Below are positions 1 through 7,929 of a stretch of DNA of 64,000 nt, in pieces. Numbering within the stretch: the stretch's first letter is position 1; the number at the start of each line of letters is the position of its first letter. A program made the translations under genes and the position numbers. The stretch is from Luteibacter anthropi (lineage in GTDB: Bacteria; Pseudomonadota; Gammaproteobacteria; Xanthomonadales; Rhodanobacteraceae), in contig NZ_JAARLZ010000001.1 of NCBI RefSeq assembly GCF_011759365.1, positions 496,001-560,000 on the forward strand, written 5' to 3'. A model generated the notes under the pieces. It was not told the DNA's origin, did not search any database, and saw only the letters and a list, made by a program, of their open reading frames with translations.

Positions 1-152
1 AGCACCGCCATGATGTCTTCGATCTGCTCCGGATCGACGATGTCGTCGGGGAGGTGATCGTTGATTTCCGCGTAGGTCAGGTAGCCCTGCTCCAGGCCTT
101 TGGAAATGAGCTGCTTGATTTCCGACTGTTGCTCGTGAGCTTTATTAGTCAT
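1..152 (-). CDS. rpoD: RNA polymerase primary sigma factor RpoD, N-terminal fragment
   Basis: Only the first 50 codons are inside the window, read leftwards from an ATG at 152. The translation opens MTNKAHEQQSEIKQLISKGL and continues with GYLTYAEINDHLPDDIVDPEQIEDI, which I recognise as region 1.1 of the housekeeping sigma-70 factor, the acidic autoinhibitory segment that keeps free sigma off DNA. Family knowledge: RpoD directs core RNA polymerase to -35/-10 promoters of most growth genes. The gene continues past position 1, so the core-binding and promoter-recognition regions cannot be checked. The 178 bp up to dtd should hold its promoter; I see no convincing -35/-10 pair there. Confidence 0.9.
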   Translation of the reverse strand, partial: MTNKAHEQQSEIKQLISKGLEQGYLTYAEINDHLPDDIVDPEQIEDIMAV

Positions 153-302
153 GCCGACCGCCGCGGGGGTTACAGGAACCGATCAGTATAGTCATTTGAT
201 GATTTTTTGACCAGTTTTCAAGTGGATCGGCCTCATCGGGGGTACGCAAAAATCGCGCCAGAACGGCCATTTGGGCCAAACGGACACGATCCGGTGAGGA
301 GG

Positions 303-321
303 AAGGGGCCTTTCGCCCCAT
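303..321 (-). terminator. Short GC hairpin downstream of dtd
   Basis: Just past the dtd stop codon, the minus strand reads GGGGC-GAAAG-GCCCC (arms 315-319 and 305-309) followed by TTCC. It is a 5-bp GC stem with a GNRA-like loop and a weak T run, so a modest intrinsic terminator is likely but not certain. Confidence 0.4.
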
Positions 322-330
322 GGGATGACC

Positions 331-771
331 TCAGCGCACCTCCAGACGGAAGGTGACCGGGCCATCGTTGATCAGGTGAACCTTCATATGGGCCCCGAAC
401 CGGCCGGTTTCCACCCCGGGGTGGGCTTTCCGGGCCAGGGCGACCAGGTGATCGAACCATCGCAGGCCTTCTTCGGGCGGGGCGGCGCTGGTGAAGCTGG
501 GGCGCATGCCCTTGCGGGTGTCGGCGGCCAGGGTGAACTGGCTCACCAGCAGCAGGCCGCCGCCCGTGTCGTTCAGGCTCAGGTTCATCTTGCCCTCCGC
601 GTCGGAGAACACCCGGTAGCCGAGCAGGCGCTCCAGCATGCGCTGGCACTGGGCTTCGCCGTCGCCGGGCTCCACCGCCACGAGCGCAAGCAGGCCGGCG
701 CCAATGGCGCCCACGGTCTCGTCGTCCACATCGACTCGCGCGGATTCGACGCGCTGGATCAGTGCAATCAT
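331..771 (-). CDS. dtd: D-aminoacyl-tRNA deacylase
   Basis: A 146-residue protein of exactly the usual Dtd length. It hydrolyses D-aminoacyl-tRNAs (and glycyl-tRNA-Ala), recycling tRNA mischarged with D-amino acids in the cytosol. The family motifs are visible: SQFTL at residues 77-81 and NDGPVT at 135-140, the latter carrying the Gly-cisPro pair that rejects L-aminoacyl substrates. The start [13 protein letters not shown] matches the family N-terminus. The gene is read leftwards from an ATG at 771, with a possible small terminator hairpin after its stop. It stands alone, divergent from the LpxL-type acyltransferase. Confidence 0.95.
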   Translation of the reverse strand: MIALIQRVESARVDVDDETVGAIGAGLLALVAVEPGDGEAQCQRMLERLLGYRVFSDAEGKMNLSLNDTGGGLLLVSQFTLAADTRKGMRPSFTSAAPPEEGLRWFDHLVALARKAHPGVETGRFGAHMKVHLINDGPVTFRLEVR

Positions 772-933
772 GGAAATCCGTAGCGGCTGATGGCGCCATA
801 GCTTAAGGGAGGAACGCGCCCCGGGCGATTCGGTTCACAGCGGCCTGGATGCCCGGGGTGGTCATTCGTTCAATAAAACGCGCTGCGCTGCCTGCGCCCC
901 ACTTCCCGGCGCCCTTCTCCTAAACTTCCCCGG

Positions 934-1842
934 ATGCGTCCGGATATCTACCTCCTCTATCTCCTGCTGCGCCTCGTCAGCTTCCTGCCCCTGCGTACGA
1001 TCCACGCGGCCGGCGCCTGGATCGGCCGGCGCTCGCTGGCCTCGCGCTCGCGCAGCGCGCGCTACACGGCGGTGAACCTCAAGCTCACCCGTCCGGAACT
1101 GACGGAAGCGGCGCGTGCCGCCCTGCTCAGGGAGACGATGGAAGACTCCGGGCGCTCGGTGACCGAAGTAGCCGCCATCTGGGGCGGTGGTGCCGAGACA
1201 TCGCTCGGGCTCGTGCGTGAGGTGGTCGGTGGTGAGTTGTTCGAGGCGGCGCTGGCTTCGGGCAAGGGCGTCATCATCGCCGCGCCGCACCTGGGCTGCT
1301 GGGAGCTGCTGAACTACTGGCTGTGCAGCAAGACGCCCATGGCGATCCTGTATCGGCCGCCGCGCATCGAGGCCATCGAGGCCCTGCTGCGCAAGGTGCG
1401 CGGCAAGCTGGCGCCGGAACAGGTGCGTGCCGAGGGCGCGGGGGTGCGCACGCTGTTCAAGCGCCTGGGTGCCGGTGGCACGGTGGGGATACTGCCAGAC
1501 CAGAAGCCGCGCGAGGGCGAAGGCGAGTTTGCGCCGTTCTTCGGAGTGGATGCGCTGACCATGGTGCTCTTGCCACGGCTTGCCGCGCGCACCGGGGCCA
1601 CGGTGCTTTTCAGCTTCGCCGAGCGGCTGCCGGAGGGCCGGGGCTTTCGCATCCATGTACTGCCCGCGCCCGAAGGCATCGACAGCACCGACCTCAAGCT
1701 GGCCTGCGCGGCGCTGAACCGTGGCGTGGAGCAGTGCGTGGAGCGCGCCTTCACGCAGTACCAGTGGCACTACAAGCGCTATACCGCCTACGACCGTGCC
1801 GACCCCTACCGGACGATCAACCCTTTCGCGCCAGGCGATTGA
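934..1842 (+). CDS. LpxL/HtrB-type lysophospholipid or lipid A acyltransferase
   Basis: A 302-residue member of the LpxL/LpxM (HtrB/MsbB) family, which transfers a secondary acyl chain from acyl-ACP to the Kdo2-lipid A precursor at the inner membrane. The N-terminus (residues 4-22) is hydrophobic and acts as the membrane anchor. The HX4E catalytic motif is present as APHLGCWELL (His119, Glu124), and the downstream family motif ILPDQKP lies at about 186-192. It sits next to an envelope glycan block, which suits a lipid A role. Its last 26 bases overlap the convergent TPR gene. Which lipid A position it acylates cannot be told from sequence. Confidence 0.85.
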   Translation: MRPDIYLLYLLLRLVSFLPLRTIHAAGAWIGRRSLASRSRSARYTAVNLKLTRPELTEAARAALLRETMEDSGRSVTEVAAIWGGGAETSLGLVREVVGGELFEAALASGKGVIIAAPHLGCWELLNYWLCSKTPMAILYRPPRIEAIEALLRKVRGKLAPEQVRAEGAGVRTLFKRLGAGGTVGILPDQKPREGEGEFAPFFGVDALTMVLLPRLAARTGATVLFSFAERLPEGRGFRIHVLPAPEGIDSTDLKLACAALNRGVEQCVERAFTQYQWHYKRYTAYDRADPYRTINPFAPGD

Positions 1843-2140
1843 GGAAGACGGTCATTTCCTTTTCGGCCTGCTTGTCGCCGCGTGCCGCGGCGGCTTCGAT
1901 GCCCTTGCGCCACGCATCGGCGGCGCCGGCTTCGTCGTCTTTCGCCAGCAGGGCCTTGCCCAGCAGCTTCCACGCCGCCGAATAGGCCGGGTCGAACACC
2001 AGGGCCTCGCGGAAGGCGTGCGAAGCCTCCAGATACTGTCCCTCGCCGAGCAGCGCGTTGCCGATGGAAAAGCGCAGCAGGGCCCCGTCGCGGGGGCCGC
2101 CGATCTGCGCACGCAGGCGTTCGACGAGGGGATCGCTCAT
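1817..2140 (-). CDS. Small tetratricopeptide-repeat protein
   Basis: A 107-residue protein consisting mainly of two TPR helices pairs: about residues 21-54 (LLRFSIGNALLGEGQYLEAS...) and 55-88 (AAWKLLGKALLAKDDEAGAA...). Spacing of the small and aromatic residues fits the 34-residue TPR rule. There is no signal peptide, so it is probably cytosolic and acts as a binding adaptor; no specific partner can be named. Its ATG overlaps the stop of the upstream GT39 gene by four bases (ATGA), so the two are translationally coupled. The 3' end overlaps the convergent acyltransferase gene by 26 bp. Confidence 0.75.
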   Translation of the reverse strand: MSDPLVERLRAQIGGPRDGALLRFSIGNALLGEGQYLEASHAFREALVFDPAYSAAWKLLGKALLAKDDEAGAADAWRKGIEAAAARGDKQAEKEMTVFLNRLARKG

Positions 2141-4092
2141 CGCAGTGCCGTCCGCGTCCGCCAGTATTCCTGTGGATACAGCAGGGTGGGCTGCTTCGGC
2201 TCCGATGGTTCACGGCCGCTTTGCAGTGCTTCCAGCGTGTCCGCGTCCCAGATCATCAGCCAGCCGGTGCGCGAGGGCTGGATCAGGCGGGCGTAGCGGA
2301 AGGCCTCGGCCGGCGGGTGCTTGGCGTAGGAGACGATCAGGCCGTCGGGGTGATGGCGGGCGAAGTCTTCCAGGCTGTCGCCGTCATGCACTTCGTCGTC
2401 GTCATCGTCGTCGGCGGGATTGGACATGCCCGGGACGTTGTTGATCCGCGCGATGGGATGCATCAACCGGCCGGCGAAGTGGTACTGGCCGTTGTATTCC
2501 GTGCCGAGGTTGCCGATGGGGCGACCGGCGGCGTCCGCCTGAGCGAGGTAGGCCGAGGCGGGGGCGAGATCGTAGCGGTACCACAGGCCCATGGTGAACA
2601 GTGCGTTGAGCGCCACGGTGCCGATGAGGCCTGCGAAGGCCAGGCGGCGCATCTCGCCGCGACCGCGCAGCAGGAGCAGGGCGCCCAGCACCACGAAGAT
2701 CACGGCGAAGAAGCGGGCATACGGCGCCATGCTGGTGAGCCACATGTTGTCCGCAAAGCGCGCCGGCACCACCGACGGCATCGCGAACAGGCCGATCGCC
2801 AGCAGGAAGGCGCCGAGCGACAGCGGCCAGGTGCCCAGAGCGTAGTGCGAGGCCATGCCCTTGTGGCGTTCGCGCAGGTCGGCCACGGAGGCGGCCACCA
2901 GCATCGTCACGCCGGCCAGCTCGGGCAGCAGGTAGTAAAGCTGCTTGCCGCTGATGAGCGAGAAGACGAGCAGGCCCGGGAACAGCCACGCGATGAGGAA
3001 GCGCAGGCCGGTTTCCAGCGGCTGGCGCATCAGCGCGACGAACAGCGGCACGAAGGCGAGGATGACCAGCGCCTGCTCGATGCGTGTATTGAAGTGGGCG
3101 AACGCTGCGGAGATCAGCAGCAACACCAGCGAGGCCACCGTGATCCACACGGCGATGCCGGTGCCCGGTCGCCAGGGCTTGCGCAGCAGTGCCGTGGGCA
3201 GCGCCACGATGCCGCGCAGCCATCCGCTGAGCGGGAACGCGATCACCGGCAGGAACATCAGGTAATACCAGGCCGGGCGGGCGTGGTTCTGCAGGCCGTG
3301 GGTGTGTTTGTCGACGACACGGCCGGCGGTCTGGGTGAAGAACAGGCGCTGGCGGTAGGCCTCGCCGCCCGCTTCTCCGGCCGGAAGCGCCCAGGCCAGC
3401 AAAATCGCGAAGCCGAGCAGCAGGCCCAGCATGCCGAAGCCATACCAGCGGGCCTTGTTCTGTCGCGCCCAGTCGTTCCACAGCGGGCCGAACAGCAATG
3501 GGAAGATCACGTGCACGATCATCACCGGGCCCTTGGTAAGCAGGCCGGCGCCGATGAGGAGGCCGAACAGCCACCAGCGCGGTTGCGCGCGCGTGGCCGT
3601 GGGCGTGAGGCAGACAAGCGCGGCCAGCACCCAGACGACGAGCAGCACCTCGTACATGATCTGCAGGCCGAACAGGAACGAGTACGACAGCGCCATCAAC
3701 AGCCACGGCGTGGCCTTGGCTACCCAGGGGCGCCCCGGGAACAGCCGGCTGGCGAGCACGGAGGCCAGCACCAGCTGGGCACCGCCGAAGATGACTTCGA
3801 GTACGCGTGGCCACACGTCGCTGACGCCGAATACGGCCCAGCCGGCGTGGATCAGCCAGAACAGCAGCGGCACCTTCTCGCTGTATGGCTCGCCGTTGAT
3901 ATGCGGCACCAGCCAGTGGCCATGCGCCCACATTTCCCAGGCCACGGCCAGAGTGCGCGTGGAGAACATCGGCATGGGGCCGTGCGCGAAGATGGCAAGC
4001 AGGGCCATGGCTGTCCACAGGGGCAGCCATGGCCATAGGGCACGAAGGTGTTCCGAGCGGGTATAGGCGCTGTAGGACAAGGGCGTCGTCAC
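2137..4092 (-). CDS. ArnT/PMT-like GT39 family membrane glycosyltransferase
   Basis: A 651-residue polytopic protein with around 11-12 hydrophobic segments and a soluble periplasmic C-terminal part, the architecture of GT39/GT83 enzymes such as ArnT that move a sugar from polyprenyl phosphate onto lipid A or proteins in the periplasm. The first loop carries HINGEPYSEKVPLLFWL, matching the EKPPL-type motif of this family. Oddities: where ArnT has an acidic D-E-x-R catalytic loop just after the first membrane segment, this protein reads PMFSTRTLAVA with no acid. A run of six Asp (residues about 563-568) sits in the C-terminal part. Substrate is unknown. Confidence 0.75.
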   Translation of the reverse strand: MTTPLSYSAYTRSEHLRALWPWLPLWTAMALLAIFAHGPMPMFSTRTLAVAWEMWAHGHWLVPHINGEPYSEKVPLLFWLIHAGWAVFGVSDVWPRVLEVIFGGAQLVLASVLASRLFPGRPWVAKATPWLLMALSYSFLFGLQIMYEVLLVVWVLAALVCLTPTATRAQPRWWLFGLLIGAGLLTKGPVMIVHVIFPLLFGPLWNDWARQNKARWYGFGMLGLLLGFAILLAWALPAGEAGGEAYRQRLFFTQTAGRVVDKHTHGLQNHARPAWYYLMFLPVIAFPLSGWLRGIVALPTALLRKPWRPGTGIAVWITVASLVLLLISAAFAHFNTRIEQALVILAFVPLFVALMRQPLETGLRFLIAWLFPGLLVFSLISGKQLYYLLPELAGVTMLVAASVADLRERHKGMASHYALGTWPLSLGAFLLAIGLFAMPSVVPARFADNMWLTSMAPYARFFAVIFVVLGALLLLRGRGEMRRLAFAGLIGTVALNALFTMGLWYRYDLAPASAYLAQADAAGRPIGNLGTEYNGQYHFAGRLMHPIARINNVPGMSNPADDDDDDEVHDGDSLEDFARHHPDGLIVSYAKHPPAEAFRYARLIQPSRTGWLMIWDADTLEALQSGREPSEPKQPTLLYPQEYWRTRTALR

Positions 4093-4189
4093 CGTTAAAA
4101 GATCATGAACAGTCTAACGTGTCATGCCCGGTTTGGCTGACTGCAGTCCTACCGCTTACCCCGTGGTGGAAGCGTGCAGAGGCATTGGT

Positions 4190-5221
4190 TCAGGCCGGTC
4201 CCCAATACCCGATGCGCTTGCGGATCTTCAGCTTTCGCCACAGGTTGAGCGGCTTGCGGCGCCGGTTACGCGCACCTTCGGCAATGAAGGCGTCGATGGC
4301 GTCGAGCACGCGCTCGCTGGAGCGGCCATCGCGATAGGGATGGATCGCATTGGCGTAATCATCGATGGCCTGCATCAGCTCGGGCGGACGCGACAGCGCG
4401 CGCTCGATGGCCGGCTCGAACTGCGCCGGATCGTCGATGTCGATCAGCTGTGGGCCGGGGCGACGGTTCTTGAAGGTGACCACCGGCTTGCCGGTGAGCA
4501 GGAACTCGTTCAGCGCGGAAGATGTGTCGGAGCACATCATGTCCGCCTCGCTGAACAGTTCAAGGATGTTGTCGTTGTCCGCGAAGCGCAGGTAGTCGTT
4601 TTCCAGCGCACGGAACCTGGCCGTCGTCTCCGGGTTCATCTTCGGGTGGAAGGTGACGACGAAACGATAGCGGCCATCGCGCGACAGCTCACGCACCTTG
4701 TCGTAGAGGATTTCCGCGGCACTCCACGAAGGCGAGAAGGTGGAGTGGTAGAGGATCACCGGCGGCTTGCGCACGTCGGGCACCGGGCGCCGTCCCATGT
4801 CGCCCATGTACGGGTCGAGCTTGGGCCAGCCGGTTTCCTTCACGGCGAAATGGCCGAGCTGTGCGGCGATCTCGCCGAATGACTTCGTGTCGCGCGGGCC
4901 GGTGGTGCAGTACAGGTCGAAGAAGCCGCGGATATAGATGTGGCGCGGCTTGCCGGCATCGAAACCGTGGAAGGTTTCCACCTTCACACCCGGGAAGAAA
5001 TGCGGCACCGCGTTGCTGGAGGTGACCACCGCGATGGGGTTGTAGCGACGTACTTCCTCGGTGGTGCGCAGCCAGACTTCACCGTCCACCAGGTCTTCGC
5101 CACCGGGGCCGTCGAAGAACCAGGCGGCCTCGTGGCCGCGCGCGCGGATGGCGTCCTGCAGCGGGCGCAGGATGGCCAGGGCGTAGCGTTCCGATCCGTA
5201 GAGGAGGTAGTGCTTCTTCAT
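4190..5221 (-). CDS. CDP-glycerol glycerophosphotransferase-like (TagB/TagF family) protein
   Basis: A 343-residue protein starting MKKHYLLYGSERYALAIL. I read it as a member of the CDP-glycerol:poly(glycerophosphate) glycerophosphotransferase superfamily from the HPKMNPE motif (about residues 205-211), the preceding YHSTFSPSW segment and the SDTSSALNEFLLTGKPVV motif (about 250-267), which correspond to the nucleotide-binding H and SD/S elements of the TagF fold. A basic C-terminus may contact membrane. The ATG overlaps the stop codon of the GT2 gene upstream (ATGA), so they form one unit. In Gram-negatives such proteins usually decorate LPS or capsule; the actual donor is unknown. Confidence 0.7.
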   Translation of the reverse strand: MKKHYLLYGSERYALAILRPLQDAIRARGHEAAWFFDGPGGEDLVDGEVWLRTTEEVRRYNPIAVVTSSNAVPHFFPGVKVETFHGFDAGKPRHIYIRGFFDLYCTTGPRDTKSFGEIAAQLGHFAVKETGWPKLDPYMGDMGRRPVPDVRKPPVILYHSTFSPSWSAAEILYDKVRELSRDGRYRFVVTFHPKMNPETTARFRALENDYLRFADNDNILELFSEADMMCSDTSSALNEFLLTGKPVVTFKNRRPGPQLIDIDDPAQFEPAIERALSRPPELMQAIDDYANAIHPYRDGRSSERVLDAIDAFIAEGARNRRRKPLNLWRKLKIRKRIGYWGPA

Positions 5222-6051
5222 GTCGTGGTGTCCGAGCCCCGGTCGAGTCCGTGGCGATGCAGGGCGGTGGCGGCCGAGTCGCGGGAGACCGGGTTGTGCC
5301 GCATTTCGTAGTAGCGCATGCGCTTGTAGACGGCGTAGCTGGCGGCCGTCTGCGCAATGATGAAACCGCGCCAGCCGTCGAGGAAGGCGAGGCGGAAGAA
5401 GTAGTCCTTGATGAAGGCCAGCCAGAACACGAACGGGGTCTGCCACATGCGCGTGGATTTGCCCTTGTCGTACCAGTCGCGGCACTTCAGCTCGGAATAG
5501 CGCAGCACCTTCAGCTGCTTCTCGACGAGGCTGGGGTTGTTCACGTGGTCGAAGGGCGCGCGCAAGGTGCGCGAGGCGCCCTCGAAGCGCAGCGATTCAT
5601 GCACGCGGGCGTCGGTCCAGCGGGCGCGGTCGCGGTGCCACAGGCGGGCCATCTTCTCGCCCATGGCCGGGCGGTACCAGCGCATGGGGCGGCCCATGTA
5701 GATGGTGCGCCGGCGCAGGTACGCCGCGGCATCGCCGCTGGCCTGGATGGCCGGCAGGGCGGCTTCCAGTTCGGCGGCCAGTTCGGGCGAGAGGAATTCA
5801 TCGGCATCCAGCGCCAGCAGCCATTCATGGCTGGCCTGGGTGGTGGCGAAATTGCGCTGGGGGCCGAAGCCCAGCCAGTCCTGGTGGACCACGCGGGCGC
5901 CGTGGGCCTTTGCGATGGCCACGGTATCGTCGGTGCTGCCGCTGTCCACCACCACCTTCTCGGCGGCAAAGGGCACGCTGTCCAGGCAACGGGCGATCGT
6001 ATGCGCCTCGTTGTAGGTGATAACGACTAGGGTCAGGGGGAGGCTCGCCAT
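5218..6051 (-). CDS. GT2 glycosyltransferase, WaaE/KdtX-like (LPS core)
   Basis: A 277-residue GT-A fold enzyme. The N-terminus LTLVVITYNEAHTIARCLDS is the nucleotide-sugar binding strand, VVVDSGSTDDTV is the second family motif, and LLALDADEFLS holds the DxD metal site. The FGPQRNFA segment and the C-terminal amphipathic region (YDKGKSTRMWQTPFVFWLAFIKDYFFRLAFLDG..., described only in part) are typical of the WaaE/KdtX subfamily that adds a glucose or similar sugar to heptose of LPS core. It is coupled by a 4-bp overlap to the CDP-glycerol-transferase-like gene. Donor and acceptor are inferred from the subfamily only. Confidence 0.8.
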   Translation of the reverse strand: MASLPLTLVVITYNEAHTIARCLDSVPFAAEKVVVDSGSTDDTVAIAKAHGARVVHQDWLGFGPQRNFATTQASHEWLLALDADEFLSPELAAELEAALPAIQASGDAAAYLRRRTIYMGRPMRWYRPAMGEKMARLWHRDRARWTDARVHESLRFEGASRTLRAPFDHVNNPSLVEKQLKVLRYSELKCRDWYDKGKSTRMWQTPFVFWLAFIKDYFFRLAFLDGWRGFIIAQTAASYAVYKRMRYYEMRHNPVSRDSAATALHRHGLDRGSDTTT

Positions 6052-6111
6052 CGGCGAAGTCTAACCGAATCGCTCCCGGGCCCGGACGGAAACGGCTATT
6101 CTTCGGCGATC

Positions 6112-6951
6112 ATGCGCATCTCCGTCGCCATCCTCACCTATAACTGGCCCCTTGCCCTGGAGCGCGTGCTCGAAGGCCTGGCTCGTCAGACCCGCCTGCC
6201 CGACGAGGTCATCGTCTCCGACGATGGCTCGCGTGCCGAGACACGCCAGATGATCGAGCGCGTGGCGGCCAGCTTCCCGATGCGGCTGGTCCACCTGTGG
6301 CAGCCGGACGACGGCGCCCGGATGAGCCGGGCCCGCAACCGGGCCATTGCCGCGGCCACCGGTGACTACATCATCCTGCTCGATGGCGACATGGTGGCCG
6401 AACCGCACTTCGTGGCCGACCACGAGGCCTTCGCCATGAAGGGCTGCTACGTGCAGGGCTCGCGCGTGCTCAGCGATGAGCCGCTTACGCAACGCATGCT
6501 GGCCGACGGCTCGGTGAGAGCCACGTTCTTCTCCCCGGGTATCGAGCGACGCCGGCATACGTTGCGCCTGCCGTGGCTGGCGCGCCTGTACGCGAAGCCG
6601 GGTCGCAAGACGCGTGGCATCAAGAGCTGCAACATGGGTTTCTGGCGCGACGACCTGCTGGCGCTGAACGGCTTCAACGAAACCATGACCGGCTGGGGTC
6701 GCGAGGACACCGAGCTGGTGCACCGGGCGTATCACATGGGGTTGCAGCGTCGCGAGATGCGTTTCAGCGGGCTGGCCACGCACCTGTACCACCGCACGCG
6801 CAAGAACATCATCGACAACCCGAACGACCGCATCCTCGACGACACCCGCCGGCGCAAGCTGGTGCGCAGCGAGCTGGGCCTCGATCAGTATCTTGCCGAA
6901 TTCGCCACGCCGCCGCCCGATGTGCGGGCCGGATCAGTCAAACGAGTCTAG
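6112..6951 (+). CDS. GT2 glycosyltransferase with galactosyltransferase-type C-terminus
   Basis: A 279-residue GT-A enzyme: ISVAILTYNWPLALERVLEG at the N-terminus, VSDDGS near residue 41, SRARNRAI around 79 and the DxD motif LLDGDMV around 96. The C-terminal half contains GWGREDTELVHRAYHMG, the motif of the Glyco_transf_7C (galactosyltransferase) extension found in bifunctional or core-sugar transferases. It lies divergently from the WaaE-like gene and its last 18 bp overlap the convergent GT4 gene. It probably builds LPS core or surface polysaccharide on the cytosolic face of the membrane; the sugar is unknown. Confidence 0.8.
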   Translation: MRISVAILTYNWPLALERVLEGLARQTRLPDEVIVSDDGSRAETRQMIERVAASFPMRLVHLWQPDDGARMSRARNRAIAAATGDYIILLDGDMVAEPHFVADHEAFAMKGCYVQGSRVLSDEPLTQRMLADGSVRATFFSPGIERRRHTLRLPWLARLYAKPGRKTRGIKSCNMGFWRDDLLALNGFNETMTGWGREDTELVHRAYHMGLQRREMRFSGLATHLYHRTRKNIIDNPNDRILDDTRRRKLVRSELGLDQYLAEFATPPPDVRAGSVKRV

Positions 6952-7929
6952 CGCCGCACCGAGGCGTGCCGGGAAGGCAATCTGGTTGGTGAGATACCAC
7001 GCCCGGGCGTTGGCGCCGAGGGTGCGTTGCTCGTCATCGCCCATGGCAAGGGCGCGCTCGATGGCCTGTTCGAGTGCGGCTTCATCCACATGCCAGGTGC
7101 GTGCGAGATGGTAGGCCTCGCCTTCGCGGGCCGCTACCGGGATACCTCGGTTCTCGTTGATCATCTGGTTCATGGGCGCGCCATCGCAGGCGATCACCAC
7201 CGCCGCGCAGCTCATCGCCTCCACCAGGTAATGTCCCCAGCCTTCGGTCTGCGACAGGCACAGGTGAAAGGTATGCTCGTTCTGCAGCCGCTGCACATCT
7301 TCATCGGACAACCGTTCGCGGACGATGCGCAGGTTGGAGGCACCGCCGTCATCCTCGGCCGAAGGGCCGGCTCGCAGCACGGTGAGCAGTGGCCATTCGG
7401 GATGGCGCTTCCACACCTCCACCAGCGTGGCGGTGCCCTTCAGGTGGCTGGAGCCTGCGGCATGCAGGAACGACCGTGGCTTGCGTGCCACGGTGGGGTC
7501 GTGACGATCACGGCTGCGGAACCCGATTTCGATGGCCCGGAGTCCGCGGGACTCGAAGATGCGCGTGGCTTCGTGTGTCTTGGTGAGCAGTGCATCGTAG
7601 CGGGGCAGGTAACGCAGGCTGCGCGAGGAAACCCACTCGGGGTTCGGCATCAGCAGGTTGAGATCGGCCAGGCCGAAGCTGGCAGGGCGTACGTGTTCGA
7701 GCGAGAGGTTCACGTCGAAGCGGGCGGGGCGCTTTCCGAAGCTGAGCCATGAGCGCAGTTGCATGCGTGCACGCATGCCGCGAAGGCGCCATGCGCCGTC
7801 GTGCCGGCGTGAGCCCAGGCGAGTGACGGTGACCTCGTGACCCAGGTCGCGTAAGGCTTTCTCGACCACGTCGATGTCGTGGGAAAGGCCGCGCTGGTTG
7901 TCCCAGGCGAGCAGGTGTACGCGAGCCAT
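6934..7929 (-). CDS. GT4-like (GT-B fold) glycosyltransferase
   Basis: A 331-residue protein read from an ATG at 7929, chosen because it shares one base with the stop of the O-antigen ligase gene (TAATG), indicating coupling. The C-terminal half has the GT-B retaining motif CLSQTEGWGHYLVEAMSCAA, an E-x7-E-type nucleotide-sugar site, followed by VVIACDGAP. The N-terminal domain (ARVHLLAWDNQRGLSHDIDV) would bind the acceptor. It forms a two-gene unit with the O-antigen ligase, so LPS core or O-antigen assembly is likely. No signal peptide or membrane span is evident. Confidence 0.75.
   Translation of the reverse strand: MARVHLLAWDNQRGLSHDIDVVEKALRDLGHEVTVTRLGSRRHDGAWRLRGMRARMQLRSWLSFGKRPARFDVNLSLEHVRPASFGLADLNLLMPNPEWVSSRSLRYLPRYDALLTKTHEATRIFESRGLRAIEIGFRSRDRHDPTVARKPRSFLHAAGSSHLKGTATLVEVWKRHPEWPLLTVLRAGPSAEDDGGASNLRIVRERLSDEDVQRLQNEHTFHLCLSQTEGWGHYLVEAMSCAAVVIACDGAPMNQMINENRGIPVAAREGEAYHLARTWHVDEAALEQAIERALAMGDDEQRTLGANARAWYLTNQIAFPARLGAALDSFD

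Noticed and set aside
1882-4038. A 718-codon open frame on the plus strand opposite the GT39 gene
   Set aside because: It is composed of Arg/Gln/His-rich low-complexity sequence with no domain, and the opposite strand encodes a clear polytopic GT39 protein. Long antisense frames are expected at this GC content.
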